A DNA stretch of 64,000 nucleotides from Bacteroidetes bacterium OLB9 (GCA_001567255.1 LNBW01000056.1:183053-247052), one strand, 5' to 3'; positions 53,879 to 63,495 are shown, counted from the stretch's first letter. Notes: generated from the sequence alone by a model not told the origin. Numbers and translations: made by a program.

Positions 53879-54193
53879 ATGGAGGCAATTTTTAGTTTTA
53901 TTACCGAGCATTACAACTATATCCTTTTACTCATCCTGATGGTTATTCTAGGATTTGAAGTGATATCTCATGTACCATCCGTCCTACATACGCCACTCAT
54001 GAGTGGTGCAAATGCGATACACGGCGTGGTTATCATCGGGGCGATTATAGTGATGGGACAGGCCGAGAGTGACAACTATCTGGCTTTGATTCTGGGGTTT
54101 TTAGCGGTGATTTTAGGAACATTGAATGTCGTAGGAGGATTTGTGGTCACAGATCGAATGCTGGAGATGTTTAAAAAGAAAAAGAAAAACTAA
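53879..54193 (+). CDS. pntAB: NAD(P) transhydrogenase alpha subunit, part 2 (membrane)
   Basis: 104 residues with three membrane helices: 'YILLLILMVILGFEVISHVP', the segment around 'GANAIHGVVIIGAIIVMG', and 'LALILGFLAVILGTLNVVGG'. The conserved 'SVLHTPLMSGANAIHG' lies between the first two, and 'GGFVVTDRMLEMFKKK' ends the chain. It forms domain II together with PntB. It starts 3 bases after pntAA and ends 37 bases before pntB. Confidence 0.94.
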   Translation: MEAIFSFITEHYNYILLLILMVILGFEVISHVPSVLHTPLMSGANAIHGVVIIGAIIVMGQAESDNYLALILGFLAVILGTLNVVGGFVVTDRMLEMFKKKKKN

Positions 54194-54230
54194 TATTGCA
54201 TTATTACAAAAGAGAAGTTGAGTACAAGAT

Positions 54231-55649
54231 ATGGGTAACGGAATTTTATCATTGAGTTATTTAATAGGAAGTGTTTCCTTTATTTATGGGTTGAAAATGC
54301 TTTCTCATCCGGACACTGCACGCAGGGGCAATCTGTATGCAGCCGTTGGAATGACGCTGGCAATTTTTGCTACGATATTTTTATATACGGACAAAGATGG
54401 TGTCGGGCTGGGTAATTACACCTGGATATTTGCCGGGTTGATTATAGGAAGTATCATTGGAACAATTATCGCCAAAAAGGTATTGATGACAGCAATGCCT
54501 CAGATGGTGAGTTTATTTAATGGTATGGGTGGGGCTTGTGCTGCCATCATTTCGATTGTCGAATTCAAGCACATGATCCATTCTGGAGTTACAGTTGCTG
54601 ACGAGCCAGTATTGACTACAGTAATATTGCTTGGCCTGGTGATTGGTACCGTATCATTTACCGGCAGTATGATTGCATTTGGTAAACTCAATGGGAATAT
54701 CCGCGATAAGATGTTGCCTATGCAGCAGGTGATAAATATCGGTTTATTAGTGGTGATTTTCAGCTTACTGATAGGTATTGTAACTGGATGGATAGGCGGC
54801 GATAATCCTATGGGTATGATGTATGCACTGCTCGCTATTTCGGCTTTGTATGGAGTGTTGTTTGTGATGCCAATAGGTGGAGCGGATATGCCAGTGGTCA
54901 TATCATTGCTCAATTCATTTACAGGTATGGCTGCTGCTTTTGGTGGGTTTATGTATGACAATTCCGTGATGCTTACTGGTGGTATTTTGGTAGGTAGCGC
55001 AGGTACTGTACTGACTGTACTAATGTGTAATGCGATGAATCGTTCATTGTTGAATGTGATAGTAGGAGCTTTCGGTGGTCAGCAAGGAGGTGGTGCTACC
55101 GGAGCTAGCGGAGGCACCTATAAGGAAATCAGTGTCAGCGACCTTGCAGTGTTGATGCTCTATTCTAAAAATGTAGTCATCGTTCCAGGATATGGACTTG
55201 CTGTCGCTCAGGCTCAACACACTTGCCATGAACTGGAGAAAGTGTTGGATCAAAACGGTGTGGAAGTGAAGTATGCTATTCACCCTGTTGCAGGTAGGAT
55301 GCCAGGCCATATGAACGTATTGCTTGCAGAAGCAGATGTTTCCTATGATAAGTTGAAGGAAATGGAAGAAATTAACCCAGAGTTTTCACAAACGGATGTG
55401 GTATTGGTGTTGGGCGCAAATGACGTTGTCAATCCTGCTGCCAAAAAGGACCCATCATCACCTATCTATGGCATGCCGATTCTTGATGTAGAGGATGCAG
55501 CGCATATTATCGTCAACAAGAGAAGTATGAAGCCTGGTTATGCAGGTATCGAAAATCAATTGTTTTTTGAGCCAAAGACCTCAATGCTCTTTGGAGATGC
55601 AAAAGATGTCCTTAATAAACTAGTATCAGAAATTAAGAGCATAGCGTAG
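54231..55649 (+). CDS. pntB: NAD(P) transhydrogenase beta subunit
   Basis: 472 residues. About nine membrane helices (to residue ~275) form the rest of the proton channel domain, with 'MPQMVSLFNGMGGACAAIIS' and 'GGADMPVVISLLNSFTGMAA' conserved. The C-terminal NADP-binding domain III has the 'VIVPGYGLAVAQAQH' fingerprint, 'IHPVAGRMPGHMNVLLAEAD', 'VLVLGANDVVNP' and 'INKRSM'-type segments (here VNKRSM). It completes the operon. The product is NADPH for biosynthesis and redox defence. Confidence 0.96.
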   Translation: MGNGILSLSYLIGSVSFIYGLKMLSHPDTARRGNLYAAVGMTLAIFATIFLYTDKDGVGLGNYTWIFAGLIIGSIIGTIIAKKVLMTAMPQMVSLFNGMGGACAAIISIVEFKHMIHSGVTVADEPVLTTVILLGLVIGTVSFTGSMIAFGKLNGNIRDKMLPMQQVINIGLLVVIFSLLIGIVTGWIGGDNPMGMMYALLAISALYGVLFVMPIGGADMPVVISLLNSFTGMAAAFGGFMYDNSVMLTGGILVGSAGTVLTVLMCNAMNRSLLNVIVGAFGGQQGGGATGASGGTYKEISVSDLAVLMLYSKNVVIVPGYGLAVAQAQHTCHELEKVLDQNGVEVKYAIHPVAGRMPGHMNVLLAEADVSYDKLKEMEEINPEFSQTDVVLVLGANDVVNPAAKKDPSSPIYGMPILDVEDAAHIIVNKRSMKPGYAGIENQLFFEPKTSMLFGDAKDVLNKLVSEIKSIA

Positions 55650-55719
55650 GGAAGGTCAGCTCTGGTTCGTTGTATATCGAGCCATTATTGACTACAAACC
55701 GTATAAAAATTCAGAATGT

Positions 55720-56316
55720 ATGAAGTCCGTAGTATTAACAGTACTTATGTGCTTACTGCTATTACCACTCAATGCTCAGCTAGGACTCAGTGCCGGAGCT
55801 GGTATAACTATTTCTGATTTAAGAGGTCAAATAGAAGTAGGCGGTGATGAAATTTTATCTTCTGCCTTTACTAGCTGGATGATATATGCTAGACCAGAGT
55901 TGGGTGTTTTTGAGCACATTTCAGTAGCAGCGGATGTTCAGATTGCCAATCAGGGTTTTATAAATAAGAATGATGGAAGTGGGCAACAACTAGAAGCGCG
56001 TCGATTTAATTTTATTGAAGTGTTACCTCAGGTTGAGTTCAGGCCATTTTCATTTATGGGAGTTGCGGCTGGAGCCGGAGTTTCGGTGAGAATTAGAGAG
56101 GCTGATAAAATCAATGGTGCTTGGGTTGACGCAAAGGATAAGTTGAGTAATAGTGCTAATCTGACCTATTTTGCAGGCGCTAGATTTTATCCATTTTCTA
56201 ACTTTACATTTCATGTCACAGCAGGCCTAACTAAGTTGGCGGATACTGGTTCATTAACAGGAAAAAGTTTAAAAGCAGGCAATATTCAAATAGGTGTGGG
56301 ATATAAAATCTTCTAG
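55720..56316 (+). CDS. Outer membrane beta-barrel protein
   Basis: 198 residues with a signal peptide (SVVLTVLMCLLLLPLNAQ) and glycine-rich alternating strands ('LGLSAGAGITISDLRGQIEV', 'FMGVAAGAGVSVRIREAD'). It ends 'IQIGVGYKIF' with a terminal phenylalanine, so it is an 8-stranded-type barrel of the broad PorT/OmpA-like clan. The function is not recognisable. It starts 71 bases after pntB and probably belongs to its own unit. Its stop (CTAG) overlaps the panC stop by four bases. Confidence 0.78.
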   Translation: MKSVVLTVLMCLLLLPLNAQLGLSAGAGITISDLRGQIEVGGDEILSSAFTSWMIYARPELGVFEHISVAADVQIANQGFINKNDGSGQQLEARRFNFIEVLPQVEFRPFSFMGVAAGAGVSVRIREADKINGAWVDAKDKLSNSANLTYFAGARFYPFSNFTFHVTAGLTKLADTGSLTGKSLKAGNIQIGVGYKIF

Positions 56317-57161
56317 CTTTTGAGGATGTGGTTATCAATTAATCTGACACCATCTGCCCATACTGCGGTACAAGCTACAATGTAATCATGCTTTGATGCA
56401 TCATGAATGGGTTGCAAAGTATTACCATCGACAATTTCAAAATATACCGGTTCAAATGGCCCAGTGCTTAGACTTTTCATGGCCTCAGCATTGATATTAC
56501 CAATAGTATGTGTTTTTAGCTTTGATTTAGCCGACTTTAGCGTTTTATAAATGATGCCGGCATTGCTACGTGTTGTTGATGTGAGTCGGACATTGCGTGA
56601 ACTCATTGCCAGACCATTTTCTTCTCTCATGATGGGGCATACTACCATATGTACCGGAAGATGCAAGGTATCAATCATATGTTGTATGATAGTGAACTGT
56701 TGAAAATCTTTCTGTCCCATATATAGCCGATCTGGATTGACGATATCTAGTAGTCGTTTGACTACCTGTGCCACTCCATTGAAATGACCAGGCCTGAAGG
56801 CACCTTCCATCATTTTATCTAATCCACCAAGATCGATTTCGCTTCCTTTTTTATCGCCATCAGGATAGATTTCAGATACATCCGGAGCAAATACGATATC
56901 GACCTTTGTCGGTTTCAATGCTTGAATGTCTTGGTCAAGAGTGCGTGGGTACTTTTCAAGATCTTTCTTATCATTAAACTGAGTCGGATTGACAAAAATC
57001 GAAACAATAACAATGTCATTTTCTTTTTTGGCCCTTCTTACTAGACTGATATGTCCCTTGTGCAATGCACCCATTGTAGGTACAAAACCCACACTGAGGT
57101 TTTTAGATTTAGCGACTTGAACCAGTGTGGTTACTTCGTCAGCCTTGCTTAATAACTGCAT
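56313..57161 (-). CDS. panC: Pantoate-beta-alanine ligase
   Basis: Condenses pantoate and beta-alanine with ATP in pantothenate (coenzyme A) synthesis. 'VGFVPTMGALHKGHISLVRR' (about 24-43) is the HIGH-like nucleotide-binding signature. 'SIFVNPTQFNDKKDLEKYPR', 'FNGVAQVVKRLLDIVNPDRL', 'YMGQKDFQQFTIIQHMI' and 'LAMSSRNVRL' follow in the usual order. The 282-residue length fits. No other pantothenate genes are present in the window. It is convergent with the barrel gene. Confidence 0.96.
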   Translation of the reverse strand: MQLLSKADEVTTLVQVAKSKNLSVGFVPTMGALHKGHISLVRRAKKENDIVIVSIFVNPTQFNDKKDLEKYPRTLDQDIQALKPTKVDIVFAPDVSEIYPDGDKKGSEIDLGGLDKMMEGAFRPGHFNGVAQVVKRLLDIVNPDRLYMGQKDFQQFTIIQHMIDTLHLPVHMVVCPIMREENGLAMSSRNVRLTSTTRSNAGIIYKTLKSAKSKLKTHTIGNINAEAMKSLSTGPFEPVYFEIVDGNTLQPIHDASKHDYIVACTAVWADGVRLIDNHILKS

Positions 57162-57221
57162 CCTCTATTCATTTATGATATAGACGAAGAAAATACTCTT
57201 TTGATACACTAGGTGCAAAGT

Positions 57222-59423
57222 TTATCGCTTTTCCGACTTCATGGGTGCTTTAATATCTTTTTTCGGATGTACTAGCTTCATTTCTTTGATCAGATGGCCA
57301 GCACCGGCATATTTATCGATGACCCAAAGAATATATCTGGCATCAACCATGATATTACGGCAAATGCGCTCATCATAATTTATGTCGCTCATCGTTCCTT
57401 CCCACACTCTATCAAAATTAAGTCCAATGAGATTGCCCCAAGCATCAATGGCAGGACTACCCGAGTTCCCACCTGTTGTGTGATTGGAACCTAGGAAACA
57501 TACAGGTAGTTTACCGGATTTGTCAGCATATTGACCATAATCTTTTTGATTATAGAGTTCAAGCATTTTTTGAGGAACATCAAACTCATAGTCACCAGGA
57601 ACATATTTTTCTATGACACCGTCTAAATAAGTCACCGGTTCGTAATATACCGCATCACGAGGCACATATCCATTGACCTGGCCATAAGTCACTCGCATCG
57701 TACTGTTGGCATCAGGATAGAATCTTTTTTCTGGAAAAGTTTCTAGTTGCGCTCTAGTATATAAGGCTTGTTTAAGATTGATTTCATCTTGATATTGATT
57801 GTACGGCTGGGAAATTTCTTTAGCATAAAAATCAGACCAATGGCTGACCAGTGCATAAGCAGGATCACTTTTTATAGCTTGTATTGCTTTTTCTGGGCTT
57901 AGATTCAAGATGTCCATAGCATCTTTTTCACTTGAAAATGATGTTAAGGTATAAAGGTCTTTGGCCATTTGCTGATAGTCTTCATTCGGTTGCATGCCCA
58001 GATTTTCTCGTTGTAAAAAGTCAGGAACAAATCGCTCATTCAGACCGGAAACATACATATCAATCAGAGCAGCAAATTTTTCCTGGTCAATATTACTGTC
58101 AAAGTTTTTATAAAATTTAGAAGTGTATGATATAATTCCTGATAACTGATTATTATATCCTACCTCGCCATTGTTTTCATAAGCATTGACTAATCTACTG
58201 AGTGTTGACAAATAAGACGTCAAATCTATATTCCTCAAGACTATTTCGTTGTAATAATCTTTTGCTAGCGCATAAGGCTCAATGTCCTTATATAATTGAT
58301 GCAAATCAGAAAGAAGGTAAGCATATGGACTTCCTGTCTTGAGCCTAGACTGAAATTCTCTTTCAAATTTTAATTTTTTATCAATGGCGCTTGTCTTTTT
58401 AAGTCCGGTAGATTCGCCTATCCACTTTTTCCAGTAATTAGCTATGGAAGCGTACTTAGAAGCATATTTGATTTTAGTGGCTTCATCTTTTCTCATATAC
58501 TTATCTGTGATATCAAGTGCCGTCTCCCGAATTGCGATTTTGGCAGGATTGAGCACATCGACAAGCTGACGGATAGCAGATGATGGCAAATATTGATTTG
58601 TTCGGCCAGGAAATCCAAAGACAAGTGTAAAGTCGCCTTCTGACACACCATCTAGTGAAATAGGTAAAAAGTATTTAGGCTTGAATGGCACGTTGTCGGG
58701 AGCATAATCAGCTGGTTTATTATCCTTATCAGCATAAATCCTGAAAAGAGAGAAATCACCGGTATGTCTCGGCCAAACCCAATTATCGGTGTCAGAACCA
58801 AACTTACCAATGGATTCTGGTGGTGCCCCTACTAATCTCACATCACGATAGGTAGTTGTGACAAATGCAAAATACTGATTACCATCAAAAAAAGGTCTAA
58901 TTATCAACGATTGATAACTTTCTAATTTATACGTTTTTCTAATAGCAGCCAGATTTTTATCAATTTGAATCTGACGCTCTGCAGCTGTCAACTGGTCTGT
59001 AACTCCATCCAGAACAAGCGTTGTAATATCATCAATATAATCAATGAAGGTAGCTGTCAATCCTGTATTTGGCAATTCTTCCTGATAATTTTTAGCCCAG
59101 AATCCATCTTTTAGCAAATTATTTTCAATCGTTGAGTGTGCCTGAATCTGACCATAACCACAATGATGGTTAGTGAGTAACAACCCATTAGGAGAAATCA
59201 CTTCTGAGGTACAAAATCCACCAAAATGTACGATAGCATCTTTAAGCGATCCTTTGTTAATGCTATAAATATCTTCAGCAGATATTTTCATGCCCATGCT
59301 CTTCATTTCTGACTCATTGAGCAATTTGAGCAATTGTGGTAGCCACATACCTTCACCGGCATAAATCAGTGATGATAAAGGCAATAAAAGCAGGACTAAA
59401 AGTGATGTAAACCGTTGATTCAT
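57222..59423 (-). CDS. S46 family dipeptidyl-peptidase, DPP11-like
   Basis: A 733-residue periplasmic exopeptidase that releases dipeptides from peptide N-termini. The signal peptide covers about 1-22 (SSLIYAG). The catalytic histidine lies in 'LLTNHHCGYGQ' (86-87), the aspartate in 'HTGDFSLFRIYAD', and the serine is S654 in 'GGNSGSPAIDAWG'. Eighteen residues after the serine is R672 ('NFDRVWE'). In characterised S46 enzymes an arginine here marks DPP11 (Asp/Glu at P1) and a glycine marks DPP7, so acidic-residue specificity is likely. A minus-strand TATCTTTG (59457-59464) is a promoter candidate. It would supply dipeptides to the POT transporters. Confidence 0.93.
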   Translation of the reverse strand: MNQRFTSLLVLLLLPLSSLIYAGEGMWLPQLLKLLNESEMKSMGMKISAEDIYSINKGSLKDAIVHFGGFCTSEVISPNGLLLTNHHCGYGQIQAHSTIENNLLKDGFWAKNYQEELPNTGLTATFIDYIDDITTLVLDGVTDQLTAAERQIQIDKNLAAIRKTYKLESYQSLIIRPFFDGNQYFAFVTTTYRDVRLVGAPPESIGKFGSDTDNWVWPRHTGDFSLFRIYADKDNKPADYAPDNVPFKPKYFLPISLDGVSEGDFTLVFGFPGRTNQYLPSSAIRQLVDVLNPAKIAIRETALDITDKYMRKDEATKIKYASKYASIANYWKKWIGESTGLKKTSAIDKKLKFEREFQSRLKTGSPYAYLLSDLHQLYKDIEPYALAKDYYNEIVLRNIDLTSYLSTLSRLVNAYENNGEVGYNNQLSGIISYTSKFYKNFDSNIDQEKFAALIDMYVSGLNERFVPDFLQRENLGMQPNEDYQQMAKDLYTLTSFSSEKDAMDILNLSPEKAIQAIKSDPAYALVSHWSDFYAKEISQPYNQYQDEINLKQALYTRAQLETFPEKRFYPDANSTMRVTYGQVNGYVPRDAVYYEPVTYLDGVIEKYVPGDYEFDVPQKMLELYNQKDYGQYADKSGKLPVCFLGSNHTTGGNSGSPAIDAWGNLIGLNFDRVWEGTMSDINYDERICRNIMVDARYILWVIDKYAGAGHLIKEMKLVHPKKDIKAPMKSEKR

Positions 59424-59456
59424 TATTAAATTTTTTTAAATTAAAATGTACAATAG

Positions 59457-59464
59457 CAAAGATA
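59457..59464 (-). promoter_or_regulatory. Possible -7 element of the S46 peptidase gene
   Basis: TATCTTTG on the minus strand matches TAnnTTTG and lies 33 bases before the ATG. The nearest upstream TTG is about 11 bases away, shorter than usual. Confidence 0.45.
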
Positions 59465-59562
59465 TAAATATTTGTCAAAGTCACAGAAACACCGACTTGA
59501 AACAGATAGATTTCGGGTATTAATTTTGGTTTAGAAGAGGTATCATCGATTTCAAAGATGTA

Positions 59563-60213
59563 TTAATCTTTTTCCTTTTTTTTGAAATCACCTCTTCGCC
59601 ATGCATCAACAAATTTTTTCCAAGCGATAGGGTTGAAAATGTTCATTGGCTTTGTTTGCCCAGTGTAGATAAAATCTCTCGCTTGCTCTCGTATGACGGC
59701 ACGTGATGCTTCACGGCCATCCACCGGCATATTGAGTCGCAACTCCCGCATTCTTTCCTCCACAAGATTAGCTAGGGCATTTTCTCTGAGTTCATTTGAG
59801 ATATCCATTGCTAAAAATTCCTGCTTAAAATGTTCCCTACTGGGCCAAGGCATTATCACAGCCTCTGGAAGAATGTAAGTGTCTTCGGTCATAATCTGAA
59901 CCCAAGTATAGCGATCTGCAACGAGATTTTCTGGGATTTTAATTTCCACGGTTTGAAAACCAATTCTTGAAAATTCCACCGTTTCTCCCGGCAATGCTAT
60001 TAAAGTAAAAAAACCTTCATAGTCAGTATATGCTCCTCGATTTGTTCCCTTGATGACTACATTGACATAAGGTAAAGGTACCGGATCTCCATTCTCATCA
60101 GCATGAACTACCTTGCCGGAAAACTCTACTACTTGTACTGGTTTTTCATCTTGCTGAGCATATAAGGAAAGACTCATCAAAATAAAAAACGAGCATAGCA
60201 GACTGAACTTCAT
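59563..60213 (-). CDS. Exported carboxypeptidase-like regulatory domain protein
   Basis: 216 residues from ATG 60213, which gives a proper signal peptide (LLCSFFILMSLSLYAQ). The frame extends to 60258 but with a charged N-terminus. Residues ~30-110 form a CarboxypepD_reg Ig-like domain ('GKVVHADENGDPVPLPYVNV', 'GAYTDYEGFFTLIALPGETV'), normally found at the N-terminus of TonB receptors. Here it stands alone, followed by ~90 helical, charged residues ('ALANLVEERMRELRLNMP') and a basic end. This is a known stand-alone Bacteroidota type with no proven role. It lies 139 bases before the S46 gene, which is downstream on the same strand. Confidence 0.75.
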   Translation of the reverse strand: MKFSLLCSFFILMSLSLYAQQDEKPVQVVEFSGKVVHADENGDPVPLPYVNVVIKGTNRGAYTDYEGFFTLIALPGETVEFSRIGFQTVEIKIPENLVADRYTWVQIMTEDTYILPEAVIMPWPSREHFKQEFLAMDISNELRENALANLVEERMRELRLNMPVDGREASRAVIREQARDFIYTGQTKPMNIFNPIAWKKFVDAWRRGDFKKKEKD

Positions 60214-60478
60214 AAGATGTTTAGTTTGAAAATAAAAATTCATATCTCCACAACGCATAAAACAGTGTAAATATAATATTTTAAAAGGACTTAAATCGGG
60301 TATTTAACGGAACTTTAATAAAATAAATTTATAATTAGAAGTTTAAAAAATCAGGTGGATATTAGAAAAATTGTCTTTTATGTCAGCTTTTTAAGAATTT
60401 TGTTCGTTTTGATTTAGTCAAGTTATTAATCAAAGATAAGCGAAAAAGGTGTTACCTTCGTGTATTCTTTTATATTTT

Positions 60479-61585
60479 ATGAAAATTTTTCCATTTTTAG
60501 CCTCTAATCCCGATTTAAGCAAGGTAAGTTCGCCGGAACACTTCCTTAAAACAGTAAGTAAGGAATATCCTATATATAAAGCGAAAGGCATTTTTAGCAA
60601 AATGGATGAAGCGGCCTTTTATATTCATCGTGTTTCTGGCTTGAATCCATACACAGGTCTCATTGCTTGTAGTGATATCACCACAATTAGCGATGGTGAA
60701 ATTTTAGGCCATGAAAATACTATCTCCGTCAAGGAAGAGGCTATTACTCATCTTATTCTTACGAGGAGAGCCATGATTAAGCCGATTTTGATTGCTTATG
60801 AAGGACATCATGATATAGATGAATTTATCAACCAGTTTGTATTGAAACAGGTACCGATTATGGAGTTTCATCTAGATCAGCCTGAGGAATTGCATCAAAT
60901 ATGGAAAATTTCCAACCAAAAAGATATAGAGATCATCTCCTGGCTTTTTGATAAAATGGTCTCTAGGGCTTACATTGCAGACGGCCACCATCGTGCTGTT
61001 GTGACGGCTCAGCTACTGCAGAAGGAAATTAGTTCAGGGAGAGAAGATAGTGATTTTCTGAGATTGCTGTGTATGTTCATTCCTTTTTCAGATTTGAGAA
61101 TTTATGATTTCGCGCGTGTGGTGGACTACAGCAAGAAATTGGATGGAATAGCATTTCTCAATAAACTGAAGGACTATTTTGAAATCACACCCATGGAAAA
61201 TTACTCAAATCCCGATAAAAAACATGAACTTGTGCTTTTCCTGGACGATATGCGCTTTCATCTTACATGGAAACAACATGTAATTAATGCACCGGGAGCA
61301 TCAGACTTAGTACTTGATGTTGATTTATTCAATTTGTATGTATTGGAAAGCATTCTGGGGATTAAAGACATCCAGAATACTGAATTGGTAACTTATATTG
61401 AAGGGATAGCACCAACCAAAAAACTAATGGAAACGGCTTTTTTGACAGGCAAAGCTGTCTTTAAACTATTTCCTCTTAACCCGACGGATGTTATCAAAAC
61501 TGCTGAAGCAGGCCAGGTGCTTCCTCCTAAAAGTACCTGGTTTGAACCGAGAGTTAAAAATGGACTTGTGATTAAAGAATTTTGA
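60479..61585 (+). CDS. DUF1015 family protein
   Basis: About 368 residues, cytoplasmic. The family signature is present: 'PFLASNPDLSKVSSPEHF' at the N-terminus, 'GLIACSDITTISDGEI' (HE/GHENT follows), and 'AYIADGHHRAVVTAQLL' containing the conserved ADGHHR. The C-terminal 'EAGQVLPPKSTWFEPRVKNG' is also typical. DUF1015 proteins are widespread; a serine-dehydratase/kinase-like role has been proposed in some, not settled. The ATG at 60479 is preferred over the upstream TTG-type start at 60449, because family members start with M-x-I-x-P-F. Confidence 0.88.
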   Translation: MKIFPFLASNPDLSKVSSPEHFLKTVSKEYPIYKAKGIFSKMDEAAFYIHRVSGLNPYTGLIACSDITTISDGEILGHENTISVKEEAITHLILTRRAMIKPILIAYEGHHDIDEFINQFVLKQVPIMEFHLDQPEELHQIWKISNQKDIEIISWLFDKMVSRAYIADGHHRAVVTAQLLQKEISSGREDSDFLRLLCMFIPFSDLRIYDFARVVDYSKKLDGIAFLNKLKDYFEITPMENYSNPDKKHELVLFLDDMRFHLTWKQHVINAPGASDLVLDVDLFNLYVLESILGIKDIQNTELVTYIEGIAPTKKLMETAFLTGKAVFKLFPLNPTDVIKTAEAGQVLPPKSTWFEPRVKNGLVIKEF

Positions 61586-62016
61586 TTTATTTCTAAATTT
61601 TAATGTCATAATTTTTAACCTAATCCTTTATAACAGATTGGAAGGGTCAAACCATTAATTTTTATAATAAGATGCTCTATTTCAAGATGCTCTATTTCAA
61701 GATGCTTTAGAATGCCTTACCATGGTATTTCGAGTCATTGTGGATAAAGTAAGAGGCACTATGAAAAAAATAAGTGGAAAAAATTTATATGTCAGTAGGT
61801 TACCTTTTTTTGATATCTGCATTAATGCTTAAATAAACATACTAAAGAGTTTTGTTAAAGGTAAAATACAAAGAAAACACAGTCCGAAAAAATGAATTAG
61901 GCTGCTAATGAGCTATGAAACCACTACTGATTATGAAAAAGATTTTGAAGAATCAATGTGGGCACAGCTAAGAAGAAAAAATTACGCAGGTCAACGTGAT
62001 GAAGGCTATTGTCTCT
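61586..62016. other. Gene-poor stretch after the DUF1015 gene
   Basis: About 430 bases without a supported gene. It contains a short tandem repeat (61671-61710) and the 5' half of a 74-codon frame (61908-62132) that runs through a perfect terminator and so is not accepted as coding. A short transcript ending at that terminator is possible. Confidence 0.4.
61671..61710. repeat. 15-bp tandem direct repeat, about 2.5 copies
   Basis: GATGCTCTATTTCAA is repeated perfectly at 61671-61685 and 61686-61700. A partial third copy, GATGCTttag, starts at 61701. Only this short array is present; it is not a CRISPR. Confidence 0.9.
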
Positions 62017-62042
62017 GGCTGAGCTTAATGCTCAGCCTTTTT
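62017..62042 (+). terminator. Perfect terminator hairpin with no clear upstream gene
   Basis: GGCTGAGC (62017-62024) pairs with GCTCAGCC (62030-62037) over TTAAT, then five T. It is the best terminator in the window, yet the nearest accepted upstream gene ends at 61585, so it may end a small RNA. Confidence 0.85.
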
Positions 62043-62408
62043 GATTTTAAGAATCAGCGTCCTGGCTTGGCAGAAAGACCCAGTACAGGATTGAGACATG
62101 CAAAAGGATTTAGGATCGTCAGAGCCCTTTGAATAATTTTTAATCCAAATTACACCTTAGAAATTTACTACATGAGAATGCTACTTTATCATTATTTTGG
62201 TACTCGACATAGTAAAATAATGCCGACTCAATAAAAACGCTAAACCTCAAAGCTATTTAGTATCTTCTCCATTCGAAACAAAGCCTATTGGTTAATATGG
62301 GTTTAATTTAGGTACGACTTTTGGTACTATTGTATCCTGTCTGGTAAATATAAGCGATTAGGCTTATGCATCATCAGTTGTCTGATAAGTGCAATCAATT
62401 ATTTCAGA
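62043..62408. other. Gene-free stretch before the aldo/keto reductase gene
   Basis: About 365 bases with only short frames. The frame running to 62132 ends in 'GLRHAKGFRIVRAL', vaguely like a formylglycine-generating enzyme tail, but nothing else supports a gene. Confidence 0.4.
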
Positions 62409-63302
62409 TTAAGTATCAATGAGGCTAATAGCTGCAGCATTGTCTTTGACTTGAGCACTATCTTTACATCCAGGTATGACTGTGGTAACGATAGGGTTTT
62501 TAAGACACCATGCAAAGGCCCATTGAGAGGCATGTACGCCAGCCGGCACTTCCTCTTTGAGTATGCGCTGCACTTCTTCAAGCTGCCGATCTAGCTCATT
62601 GGCTTTGGTTCGAGAGCGTACATCGTCTGCTGCAAACCGATGTCCGGGCAGATACTTACCACTTAATAAACCACTAGCAAGTGGAACACGCGCTATAACG
62701 CCAAGATGGTCGCGTTGTGCAGCGCCGAAATGCCTTTCTTCAGCAGTACGGTCAAGTCGATTATACTGTACCTGGATGACTTCAATACCATAATGAGCGG
62801 CTTCTTCTGCCTGTATGAGTGTAGATTTATTTAGACTCGCTCCGATATGAAGGATCTTGCCGGCTTGCTTCGCCTTATCTAAGCAGGTCCAAAGTGCGTC
62901 ATTGTGAAAAGCATCATCTGGCCCAGAATGGAACTGATATAGATCTATGTAATCTGTGTCCAATGCTTTAAGCGAAGTATCCAGCTGTTTAAGCACATCA
63001 TCAGTATTAAATTGATCAGTTCTGGATAGGAAGGCATGAAAATGATGGCCAAACTTAGTTGCAATGATCCATTTACTTCTATCTCTGCGGCTGAGGTAGT
63101 CACCTATGAATTGCTCTGACAAGTGATTGCCATAACATTCTGCTGTGTCCAGCATATTGATACCACTTTCTTCTGCAGTGTCGATTATGTCATCTACCTG
63201 ACCCTGAGTGAAATCTACGCCCCACTCTCCACCAAACTGCCATGTACCCAGACTAATGACTGAAGTCGATAGACCTGTAGTGCCTAATTTTCGGAATATC
63301 AT
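62409..63302 (-). CDS. Aldo/keto reductase
   Basis: A 297-residue NADPH-dependent oxidoreductase with a TIM barrel. The catalytic tetrad is readable as D52 and Y57 ('MLDTAECYG'), K83 ('IATKFG') and H125 ('YQFHSG'). 'LGTTGLSTSVISLGTWQFGG' is the N-terminal signature, and 'YNRLDRTAEER' and 'VIARVPLASGLLSGKY' are the cofactor-binding loops. The subfamily fits YakC/AKR11-13-type enzymes with broad aldehyde substrates. It is separated by ~285 bases from the lipoprotein gene to the right, with no operon partner. Confidence 0.93.
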   Translation of the reverse strand: MIFRKLGTTGLSTSVISLGTWQFGGEWGVDFTQGQVDDIIDTAEESGINMLDTAECYGNHLSEQFIGDYLSRRDRSKWIIATKFGHHFHAFLSRTDQFNTDDVLKQLDTSLKALDTDYIDLYQFHSGPDDAFHNDALWTCLDKAKQAGKILHIGASLNKSTLIQAEEAAHYGIEVIQVQYNRLDRTAEERHFGAAQRDHLGVIARVPLASGLLSGKYLPGHRFAADDVRSRTKANELDRQLEEVQRILKEEVPAGVHASQWAFAWCLKNPIVTTVIPGCKDSAQVKDNAAAISLIDT

Positions 63303-63495
63303 AATCTGATTATTTGATTGATACTACGAATGTAATTATAATTAGGGACAATCAGGCGATAATTTCATGTTCATAGAGGTACAATATTATATTGCTAGGT
63401 AATAAAATAAAACTTCAATTTGCCGTGTATTTTACAAATAGTTGAATATCAAATATTTAGAAAATCGATACTCTTAAAAAAATCTTAAAACTATT

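Noticed and set aside
54500..54961. 153-codon minus-strand frame
   Set aside because: It is antisense to the membrane domain of pntB; its proline- and isoleucine-rich translation is the usual shadow of glycine-rich helices.
61671..61710. Possible CRISPR-like repeat
   Set aside because: Repeat units are directly adjacent without spacers and only 15 bases long, so this is a minor tandem duplication.
61908..62132. 74-codon plus-strand frame ending in GFRIVRAL
   Set aside because: A perfect terminator hairpin with T-tract (62017-62042) lies within it and the translation matches nothing I recognise. The last residues resemble sulfatase-modifying enzyme tails only loosely.
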